This document shows, one piece after another, positions 53,976-61,176 of a stretch of 64,000 nucleotides of DNA. The first letter of the stretch is position 1. Every line of letters starts with the position of its first letter. The stretch covers positions 2,108,001 to 2,172,000 of the forward strand of contig OZ253559.1 in assembly GCA_965262785.1 (NCBI GenBank), given 5' to 3'. The stretch is from G965218495 sp965262785. GTDB lineage: Bacteria > Bacteroidota > Rhodothermia > Rhodothermales > Bin80. The position numbers and the translations under genes were made by a program. The notes beneath the pieces were generated by a model. The model was given only the letters and a program-made list of their open reading frames with translations, was not told where the DNA came from and ran no database searches.

Positions 53976-55454
53976 ATGACGCCTACTGTGCTGCTTCCCA
54001 ACTTCATCGGCGGTGGATGGCAGAAGTCCATTGCCTCTGAGTACCTCCACGTAACCAATCCGGCTACCGGAGAGGTTATGTCTGAAGTGCCGCTCAGCCC
54101 TGTTGAAGAGGTTGGCAGGGCGGTAGAGATTGGGGCAGAGGCTTTCAAGTCCTGGCGGCGCGTGCCGTCTACAGACCGCATTCAATTCCTTTTTCGATTC
54201 AAGAATCTTCTTGAAAAGCATTTTGAGGAAATTGCCCGGACCATGACCGAGGAATGCGGCAAGACGGTCGGTGAGAGCCGTGGCGAGTTACGTCGAGGCA
54301 TCGAAAACGTGGAAGTCGCCTGCGGCATTCCCAGTCTTATGCAGGGCTACAACAACGAGGACATAGCGCGAGGCATTGACGAGCATATGGTGCGTCAGCC
54401 GTTAGGGGTCGTGGCTTGCATCACGCCATTTAATTTCCCGGGCATGATTCCGCTATGGTTCTTGCCCTATGCTATTGCGACCGGTAACTGCTTCTTGCAC
54501 AAACCGAGCGAAAAAGTCCCAATGACCAGCCAGTGGCTAATGCGCCTGCTTGGCGAAACCGGGCTCCCTGGTGGCGTGGTCCAGATGGTGCACGGGGGCA
54601 AGGCCGCCGTGGATGCGCTATGCGATCATGCTGGCGTGCAAGCTGTCAGCTTTGTAGGCTCAACGGCCGTAGCGCGGTATGTGTACTCCCGGGCTACCAG
54701 GAGCGGCAAGCGTGCCCAGTGCCAAGGAGGTGCCAAGAACATGGCAATCGTCCTTGACGATGCTGACATGGAGATGACTGCACAGATCGTCGCTGATTCC
54801 GCCTACGGCTGTGCCGGTCAGCGGTGCTTGGCAAACTCGCTGGCGGTCATGGTGGGGAATGCCCGCGGCCCGTTTACGGAAGTCATGCAAGAGGCTACCA
54901 AGTCGCGTCGCGTGGGGTATGGACTGGATGAGATGTCCCAAATGGGTCCGGTCATTACGTCCGAGAGTCAAAGCCGCATAGAAGGCCTGATTGGAGCAGC
55001 CGAGCAGGAAGGTGCAAGCGTGCTGGTGGACGGGCGTGGTAGCGTGGTGGACGGGTTTGAAAATGGCAACTGGGTGTTTCCGACGCTGCTGGACGGCGTG
55101 CCCCGTGGGGGATTGATTGCTACGACTGAAATTTTTGGCCCCGTTTTTGGGCTCATGCACGCTGACAGCCTGGAAGAGGCAATCAGGCTAGTCAATGAGC
55201 AAGCATTCGGCAACATGGCGTGTTTGTTTACAAGTAGTGGAGCCGCGGCGCGACAGTTCAGGACGGAGGCTGAGGCCGGCAACATCGGCATCAACCTCGG
55301 TGTTGCCGCGCCGATGGCATTCTACCCGTTTAGCGGGTGGAAAGACAGTTTTTTTGGCACGCTTCATGCCCAGGGTCGGCACGGCGTAGAGTTCTATACG
55401 CAGACGAAGGTCGTCATTGAGCGCTGGCCTAGTGCGTGGACACGAAAGTTCTAG
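53976..55454 (+). CDS. iolA: (Methyl)malonate-semialdehyde dehydrogenase, CoA-acylating
   Basis: 492 residues. It converts malonate semialdehyde (last step of inositol breakdown) or methylmalonate semialdehyde (valine breakdown) to acetyl-CoA or propionyl-CoA. Family motifs: FIGGGWQKS start, SRGELRRGIENVEVACGIPS, CITPFNFPGMIPLWFLPYAI, LHKPSEKVPMT, VSFVGSTAVARYVY, QGGAKNMAIVLDDAD, catalytic Cys in GCAGQRCLAN, and FTEIFGPV-type IATTEIFGPVFG. The C-terminal PFSGWKDSFFGTLHAQGRHG is specific to MmsA/IolA. Its place after the inositol-type transporter supports the iolA role. Confidence 0.95.
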   Translation: MTPTVLLPNFIGGGWQKSIASEYLHVTNPATGEVMSEVPLSPVEEVGRAVEIGAEAFKSWRRVPSTDRIQFLFRFKNLLEKHFEEIARTMTEECGKTVGESRGELRRGIENVEVACGIPSLMQGYNNEDIARGIDEHMVRQPLGVVACITPFNFPGMIPLWFLPYAIATGNCFLHKPSEKVPMTSQWLMRLLGETGLPGGVVQMVHGGKAAVDALCDHAGVQAVSFVGSTAVARYVYSRATRSGKRAQCQGGAKNMAIVLDDADMEMTAQIVADSAYGCAGQRCLANSLAVMVGNARGPFTEVMQEATKSRRVGYGLDEMSQMGPVITSESQSRIEGLIGAAEQEGASVLVDGRGSVVDGFENGNWVFPTLLDGVPRGGLIATTEIFGPVFGLMHADSLEEAIRLVNEQAFGNMACLFTSSGAAARQFRTEAEAGNIGINLGVAAPMAFYPFSGWKDSFFGTLHAQGRHGVEFYTQTKVVIERWPSAWTRKF

Positions 55455-56282
55455 GTATCGGGGCATCCAACCGCGCGCGCGGAAAATATCTTCGCACCGC
55501 AAGTCGGTACCCAAAGCTTACCCGAGCGGCGGATGCGCTGTAGGATAGTGGGTCTCAGCTGATTCCCACTCGCAAGGCCTCAGTCAGGCCGTGTGCGCTA
55601 GTCGACCGGAGTTGCTTCAACCAATGGTTCCCATTGGGCCCTAGCCGTACTCGCCCGTGGTTCTATTGACCTCTAGCCAGGTGTTCTCCAGGTCGCTTCG
55701 GTAGCATTCTGTCAACATTCCGCCACCCACCTTACACTGCAGTGTAAAGGTGAGCTTTTTGCCAGGGGCGGGCATTTTGGACTCTTCGTATGCAATTGTC
55801 ACGGCATGTTGCCCCCGGTCTGAGCTGCCGAAGTCTGCAGGATCGAATCTGCCATAAAATCATGCTGGTCCAGTCCCTCTGCGGACGCCACCCACTCTGC
55901 ATACGGAAGCACCGCGCGCTGCAGGCGGAGGCCAGATTCAGTCCGCTGCCACGTTTGAAAACTCTATCTCTTCGAAGGCTTGCCGCTGCTAACTCGACCC
56001 GCGAGGGTTTGCCGAGTCCGCAGTTCGGGCGCGGGGCAGGCCGGGCTTTGGCATTGGTGGAGGGCGGTTGTATGCCCGCAGGCCTGGCAGTCTCAATCCG
56101 CAGGACACGTCTAGGGTTTTGGGCTGCGCACAAGTGATACCAGATAGAACTACGTCCTTGTAACACGCCAACTCAGATACTTGTAGTCAGGGCATGACCG
56201 CAAGTATTGGAGTAGGCTACATGCGCAGAGAGTTCGTAAATTGTACGAGACGCCTTTCGAGATTTCGCTGCAGAGCACGAGA
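55455..56282. other. Gene-free stretch after iol operon
   Basis: About 830 bases with no recognisable gene. It contains the palindromic terminator-like element at 55728-55760 and, at the right end, the leader of the zinc-ribbon gene, including an in-frame TTG (56241) that gives a less likely longer protein. Confidence 0.45.
55728..55760 (+). terminator. Palindrome with T-run, likely iol operon terminator
   Basis: CACC-TTACACTG (55728-55739) and CAGTGTAA-A-GGTG (55740-55752) form a near-perfect palindrome (one-base bulge) around the exact 16-bp palindrome TTACACTGCAGTGTAA, followed by AGCTTTTT. It lies ~270 bases after iolA. The lack of a real loop also allows a protein-binding operator instead of a terminator. 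Confidence 0.5.
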
Positions 56283-56834
56283 ATGACGGTAGAACGACTA
56301 AAGAAGACGTGTCCTGACTGTGGCACCTCCGATGTTCCCTGGGATGGTGCCAGGTGCAGACCATGTTATTCCAAGTACAGACGGCAATCTGCTAATGGAA
56401 GTGGGCAACGCTCATCTGAGAGCTTTGAGTGTCGCGGGTGCGGATCTAGTGAAGCACCTTGGCAAGGGGCGCTTTGCCGCACATGTTTCAAAGAGGAAAG
56501 GCAGCGCTCATCGGACAGTTTTAAATGCCCGGACTGCGGAGAGGAGAATGCACCATGGCAAGGCGCGCGGTGCAGCGAGTGCTTCGCTGAAACCAAACAG
56601 GAGGGCACCGCCAAATTTCCGTGTCCCGAGTGTGGTCGCAGTGAGGCGCCTTGGAAGGGTGCACAGTGTGGAGACTGTTATTCCAAAGGTAGCCAGGCGC
56701 CACTGGGCGCAGCTCCTTGTCCAGAGTGTGGAAGCAGCGAAGTGCCGCAGGAAGGGGGCATGTGTAGCCAGTGCCGTGACAGAGAAGCCCAAGGAGCAAA
56801 TGGCGAGTCATTTCCCGATGATTTACCGTTCTAG
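56283..56834 (+). CDS. Five-fold zinc-ribbon protein with SSB-like C-terminal tip
   Basis: 183 residues from ATG 56283 (MTVERLKKTCPDCGTSDVP). Five modules of the form C-x2-C-x11-C-x2-C lie at residues 10-28, 50-68, 82-100, 114-132 and 146-164. The first four share (A/V)PW-x-GA before the third Cys and a Phe/Tyr after the fourth (for example CRGCGSSEAPWQGALC); module 5 has PQ-x-GG. Spacing of modules 2-5 is exactly 32 residues. The spacers are polar (Ser, Arg, Glu, Gln). The protein ends ...GESFPDDLPF, matching the conserved acidic-Pro-Phe tip of SSB (B. subtilis ends DDDLPF, E. coli DDDIPF). I know no family with this design. A DNA- or SSB-partner-binding role is inference. Monocistronic. Confidence 0.8.
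   Translation: MTVERLKKTCPDCGTSDVPWDGARCRPCYSKYRRQSANGSGQRSSESFECRGCGSSEAPWQGALCRTCFKEERQRSSDSFKCPDCGEENAPWQGARCSECFAETKQEGTAKFPCPECGRSEAPWKGAQCGDCYSKGSQAPLGAAPCPECGSSEVPQEGGMCSQCRDREAQGANGESFPDDLPF
56430..56774 (+). repeat. 96-bp tandem coding repeats
   Basis: Zinc-ribbon modules 2-5 begin at 56430, 56526, 56622 and 56718, exactly 96 bases apart. They show recurring segments such as GCACCTTGG/GCACCATGG and CAAGG-GC at matching positions. The copies differ at many third positions, so the expansion is old and kept under protein-level selection. Confidence 0.8.
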
Positions 56835-56977
56835 AGGCGGCAGCGCTACAAGTGACCGGTACCACGGCGCGTGAGGAGTCATTCTCGGTTTTCACGTGGC
56901 TGAAAAGCCGGGATACTGGTTGAGAGCCGCCTCAATGGCTGGGTGATTTCGCGTGCTGTACACTAATTTCAGCGGAC

Positions 56978-58072
56978 GTGAGCGACAACAGATCGCAGGC
57001 GCTGGCCGTGCCTAAACCGACCAACCGAACACCGGGCGTGCAGACCTCAATTGCGGTATTGGGCGCTGGCAGCTGGGGTACTGCCCTGGTTGTCAGTCTG
57101 GCATCAGAGGGTCACGACACCACACTCTGGGTGCGCCGCTCCGAAGTAGCTGCAACCATTGAGCAGGAGCGCCACAACCCACACTACCTTCCGGAGGTGC
57201 GCATCCCGAGGTCGGTACGGATTACCGCCAACTTCGGGGCTGCCGCGCGAACAGGGAGGATATGGCTGGTCGCCACCCCTTCCCATGTCGTTCGAAGCAT
57301 TGCCGAGCAACTGCGTCCGTTTGCTGATGGGGGACGGACGGTCGTCTCCGTTGCAAAGGGTATTGAAAATGATACACTCCTGACGACGACGCAGGTGCTG
57401 GAAAGCGTCCTGTCGCCTGCAATCTCTGCAGACTCTATCGGGGTACTGTCTGGTCCCAGCCATGCAGAAGAGGTGGGGCAGGGTAAACCAACCACGCTTG
57501 TCGCAGCAGCCAGGAATCTGCGTGTTGCGGAGCACATTCAGCAGGTGTTCATGTCGCGGCGCTTGCGTGTGTACGTCAATGAGGATGTGCTGGGGGTAGA
57601 AATAGGGGGATCTGTGAAGAATGTGATTTCCATAGCCGCAGGCATCAGCGATGGCATTGGGTACGGAGACAACGCCAAGGCGGCCTTGATTGCCCGCGGA
57701 ATGGCGGAGGTGCAACGTCTGGGCGTGGCTATGGGCGCACGTGCAGAAACGTTCGCCGGTCTAGCTGGGATAGGGGACCTGGTGGTAACCTGTACAAGTA
57801 AGCATAGCCGCAATCGCTACCTTGGCGAACAGATCGGTCGCGGATTTGCGTGGCAAAAGGCACATGCGAACATGCAGATGGTTGCGGAAGGCGTTCGCAC
57901 CACGGCATCGGTTCGTGCACTGGCGCGCCGCTATGGTATAGAGATGCCAATTACGGAGGCCGTATACGCCATACTGTTTGACGGAAAGCAGCCGGTTGAT
58001 GCGGTGCAAGAGCTGATGACCCGCTCTGCAAAACACGAAGACTGGCTACCTGGACTACAGACGGACAGATGA
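56978..58072 (+). CDS. gpsA: Glycerol-3-phosphate dehydrogenase [NAD(P)+]
   Basis: 364 residues from GTG 56978. It reduces dihydroxyacetone phosphate to sn-glycerol 3-phosphate for phospholipids. The Rossmann motif is AVLGAGSWGTALVVSLAS (~27-44), later VRRSEVAATIEQERHNPHYL, VSVAKGIENDTL, SGPSHAEEVGQGKPT and the catalytic-lysine region GVEIGGSVKNVISIAAGISD, followed by GYGDNAKAALIARGMAE and LAGIGDLVVTCTS-HSRNRYLG. A ~25-residue N-terminal tail precedes the Rossmann fold. The stop overlaps the start of the next gene (ATGA). Confidence 0.95.
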   Translation: MSDNRSQALAVPKPTNRTPGVQTSIAVLGAGSWGTALVVSLASEGHDTTLWVRRSEVAATIEQERHNPHYLPEVRIPRSVRITANFGAAARTGRIWLVATPSHVVRSIAEQLRPFADGGRTVVSVAKGIENDTLLTTTQVLESVLSPAISADSIGVLSGPSHAEEVGQGKPTTLVAAARNLRVAEHIQQVFMSRRLRVYVNEDVLGVEIGGSVKNVISIAAGISDGIGYGDNAKAALIARGMAEVQRLGVAMGARAETFAGLAGIGDLVVTCTSKHSRNRYLGEQIGRGFAWQKAHANMQMVAEGVRTTASVRALARRYGIEMPITEAVYAILFDGKQPVDAVQELMTRSAKHEDWLPGLQTDR

Positions 58073-58725
58073 TGTTGCAGCAATTGACAGACCGAATTGC
58101 TCAGGGAGAAGGGCCGCACCTCGAATTCAAGCAGCGTGTGCCTGCACCCGAACGTATGGCCAAAGAGGTAACTGCCTTTGCGAACACTCGTGGCGGCCAA
58201 TTGCTCATCGGCATTGGCGACGACGGAACGGCGACAGGCGTGAAGGACGCCGCCGAGGAAGAATATGCGCTGTTGAGGGCCCTGGCACAATATGCAGATC
58301 CACCGGTGGCGCTCGAAACCACCCGCGTGCGTGTAAGCAGAAAGCGAGACATAATCATGGTCACCATTCGCGAAAGTCCGAACAAGCCGCACTATGTGAC
58401 CAACCCTGTTACTGCCCGCCGCACTGCTTACATCAGGCTTGAGGACAAGAGTATCCAGGCCAGCCGGGAAGCCAAGAGGCTGATGCGCCGGAGCCATGAT
58501 CGAAACATCCTCATCAAAATCGGAGAAAAGGAACACATCCTGTTGCGGCATCTTGAGCAGCATGGGCGCATCACGGTTAGGGAGCTTGCGCGTCTGGCAG
58601 GCATTTCGAAGTCAATGGCCTCGCAGACGCTGGTTCACCTAACCAGGGCCCACATGCTGCGCCACCATGCGGACCTGCACGAAGACTACTTCACGCAGGG
58701 CAGGGAACTGCTTTCACCAAAATAG
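58069..58725 (+). CDS. AlbA_2 (Schlafen-type) domain protein with C-terminal HTH
   Basis: 218 residues, start overlapping the gpsA stop. Residues ~10-130 form an AlbA_2 domain: GEGPHLEFKQRV, KEVTAFANTRGGQLLIGIGD, DDGTATGV, IMVTIRESPNKPHYV and AYIRLEDKSIQASRE. Residues ~155-210 look like a winged helix-turn-helix (LLRHLEQHGRITVRELARLA, then GISKSMASQTLVHLTRAHML). AlbA_2-HTH proteins are poorly characterised putative transcription regulators or nucleic-acid binders. Coupling to gpsA suggests co-expression but gives no clear functional link. Confidence 0.85.
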   Translation: MMLQQLTDRIAQGEGPHLEFKQRVPAPERMAKEVTAFANTRGGQLLIGIGDDGTATGVKDAAEEEYALLRALAQYADPPVALETTRVRVSRKRDIIMVTIRESPNKPHYVTNPVTARRTAYIRLEDKSIQASREAKRLMRRSHDRNILIKIGEKEHILLRHLEQHGRITVRELARLAGISKSMASQTLVHLTRAHMLRHHADLHEDYFTQGRELLSPK

Positions 58726-58826
58726 GCGTGTGGACAAGAGTCAAACAAGGCTGGCCACTGGCAATGGTTTAATCGTCATCCCATTTGTATCCTTTGCGCA
58801 GATTTGCCGTGAACATACCATAGCGC

Positions 58827-61154
58827 ATGGCGCCTGTTAGCTCCATACCTCTGCATGAAACAGCGCGGTCGCGGTATCTCAACTATGCACTATCTGTCAT
58901 CACCAGCCGGGCGCTGCCTGACATCAGGGACGGGCTGAAGCCCGTTCAACGACGGATCCTGTACACCATGTTCGCGAGTCTGCGGCTGTTTCCAGACGCG
59001 CGGTATCGCAAGAGCGCCACCATCGTGGGCGACGCCATGGGCAAGTACCATCCCCACGGCGATTCGGCAATCTACGATGCTATGGCACGCATGGCCCAGG
59101 ACTTTTCCCTTCGCGATCCTCTGGTAGATGGTCATGGCAACTTCGGGTCGGTAGACGGGGACCGCCCGGCGGCTATGCGATATACGGAAGCCAAGCTGCG
59201 CCCACTGGCGATGGAGATGCTGCAGGAATTGCGGCAAGCCACTGTACCCTTCCGGCCCAACTTTGACGGCACGCTTTCCGAGCCGGTAGTCCTGCCTTCC
59301 AAAGTGCCCAACCTCCTTGTTAACGGCGCAACCGGGATTGCCGTCGGAATGGCTACTAATATTCCACCACACAACCTGGGTGAGGTGATCAGCGCTGCCA
59401 TGTACATGGTTGACGGAAAGCTCAAGTCTGGGGGCGGCGAGTGGCCCAGTGTGAGAATCCGAACCCTGGTCAAACGCTTCATCAAGGGTCCGGACTTTCC
59501 AACAGGAGGGCGCATCCTCAACACGGAGGACGAACTGGTAGCGATTTACACGAAGGGAGAAGGGCCAATCAGCCTCCGGGGCGAGTACCGAATGGAGGGC
59601 AAGAGTCGCGTCACTATCAACTCGATTCCGTACGCGATCAACAAAGGTGATCTCGTAGAAAAAATTGCAGAGAACATCGCGTCGGAAAAGGTGCCGCAGA
59701 TCACTGATGTACGAGACGAGTCGACCAGCGATGTCCGCATTGTTTTGGAGCTCAAGCGGGGGGCCAGCGCAGACGCCGCACTCGGATACCTTTTCAGGCG
59801 CACGCAACTGGGCACGCGGTTTCATGTGAACCTCACTGCGCTTGTGCCGACCGAGAATGAACAGATAAGCGCGCCACGGAAGTTCGACCTGTGGACGGCG
59901 CTAAGGCTATTCTTGGATTTCCGGCTGGACGTGGTCACGCGCAGGCTTCGTCACGAGTTGGAACAGCTTGAAAAGCGGATTCACATTCTAGAGGGATTCG
60001 AAGTAGTCTTCGACGCATTGGATGAGGCAATCAAGATCATACGATCCTCAAGGAACCGCGCAGACGCGGGACAGCGCCTCCGTCATCGGTTCACGTTGAC
60101 GGAGATCCAGTCGGATGCCATCTTGGATACGCGGCTATACAAGCTGTCGCAGATGGAAATTGTTGCCATTCGGGAGGAGCTGAAGGCCAAGCGGAAGCGT
60201 GTGGCTGAGATCGTAGCCCTTCTGGCGGACGAGCATGCCCGGTGGCGCATTGTTCGCGCAGAGCTCAAGGGAATAAAGGACAAGTATGCCACGCCACGGC
60301 GCACCACTATAGGCGGGCCAGATGAAGACACGTACAGCTACTCGGAAGCGGATTTCATAGTAGACGAGTCGACCATCATCGTGGTAACGCGCGATGGCTG
60401 GGTCAAGCGGCAACGCTCGTACACCAATATAGGCAGTATTCGAATTCGCGAAGGGGACCAAATCGGCTGGATCGTGACGAGTCGGACGCGCAAGACGGTA
60501 ACTTTCTGGACAAACTTTGGTCGTGCTTACACCGCGCGTGTCAATACGATTCCGATGTCGTCGGGATACGGCATCCCGATGCAGAAGCTGTTCGACTTTA
60601 CAGACAGGGAGCGAGTAGTCGGAGTGGCGTCAAATTACATTAAAGCATTGCCGACGGTTACTTTCGGCAAAGAGCAGCAGCCAGTTGAGGAGAGCGGCGC
60701 TGGTCCGATCGGATATGTGCTGGCGTTTTCACGTGCGGGCTTCTGCATAAGACTTGGGCTGGATGCCTTTGCGGAGCCCTCAACCAAGTCTGGCCGGTAC
60801 TACATGCGCGTCCCAGACGGGGACGAGGTCCTAGGCGCTTGGCCGGTCGGCGGCAAAGAATATGCGTGCCTCGCGTCCCATAACGGAAGGGGGCTTGCAT
60901 TTGCCGTCTCAGATGTGCCGCTACGCAAGAGTGCCGGCAGGGGTGTACAATCTATTAAGCTGGACGATGGCGACTTTGTGTTCGGCGTGACCGTTAGCAA
61001 GAAAAAATCCGAAGGCTTGGTCGTCAAGACCAAGCGCGGCCGCATGGTGACTATTCGGGCAACGAAGTCGTATCACGGTCGCCGGGCCGCGAAGGGACGC
61101 GCGATCATAAATAGCGGCAGCCTTGCCCAAGTTGTTGAAACTCCGTTGGAGTAG
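58827..61154 (+). CDS. parC: Type IIA topoisomerase subunit A (topoisomerase IV ParC-like)
   Basis: 775 residues. It cleaves and rejoins DNA; the catalytic Tyr is Y119 in MRYTEAKL. The quinolone-target helix reads GKYHPHGDSAIYDAMARMAQ with Ser80 and Asp84, the drug-sensitive-type residues. Opening motifs are NYALSVITSRALPDIRDGLK and PVQRRILYTM. IPPHNLGEV and YAINKGDLVEKIA lie in the tower, and a coiled coil spans ~370-480. The C-terminal beta-pinwheel (~510-765) contains LRKSAGRGVQSIKL-type blades but no GyrA box (QRRGGKG), which favours topoisomerase IV over gyrase. The subunit B gene follows 22 bases later; the two make the holoenzyme. Confidence 0.88.
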   Translation: MAPVSSIPLHETARSRYLNYALSVITSRALPDIRDGLKPVQRRILYTMFASLRLFPDARYRKSATIVGDAMGKYHPHGDSAIYDAMARMAQDFSLRDPLVDGHGNFGSVDGDRPAAMRYTEAKLRPLAMEMLQELRQATVPFRPNFDGTLSEPVVLPSKVPNLLVNGATGIAVGMATNIPPHNLGEVISAAMYMVDGKLKSGGGEWPSVRIRTLVKRFIKGPDFPTGGRILNTEDELVAIYTKGEGPISLRGEYRMEGKSRVTINSIPYAINKGDLVEKIAENIASEKVPQITDVRDESTSDVRIVLELKRGASADAALGYLFRRTQLGTRFHVNLTALVPTENEQISAPRKFDLWTALRLFLDFRLDVVTRRLRHELEQLEKRIHILEGFEVVFDALDEAIKIIRSSRNRADAGQRLRHRFTLTEIQSDAILDTRLYKLSQMEIVAIREELKAKRKRVAEIVALLADEHARWRIVRAELKGIKDKYATPRRTTIGGPDEDTYSYSEADFIVDESTIIVVTRDGWVKRQRSYTNIGSIRIREGDQIGWIVTSRTRKTVTFWTNFGRAYTARVNTIPMSSGYGIPMQKLFDFTDRERVVGVASNYIKALPTVTFGKEQQPVEESGAGPIGYVLAFSRAGFCIRLGLDAFAEPSTKSGRYYMRVPDGDEVLGAWPVGGKEYACLASHNGRGLAFAVSDVPLRKSAGRGVQSIKLDDGDFVFGVTVSKKKSEGLVVKTKRGRMVTIRATKSYHGRRAAKGRAIINSGSLAQVVETPLE

Positions 61155-61176
61155 TGCCACCAGCAACGCGTACCGC

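Noticed and set aside
55740..55752. Copper or beta-lactam type operator (TACA-N2-TGTA)
   Set aside because: The spacing between TACA and TGTA is six bases, not two.
58890..59825. 311-codon minus-strand frame opposite parC
   Set aside because: Antisense shadow; no motif.
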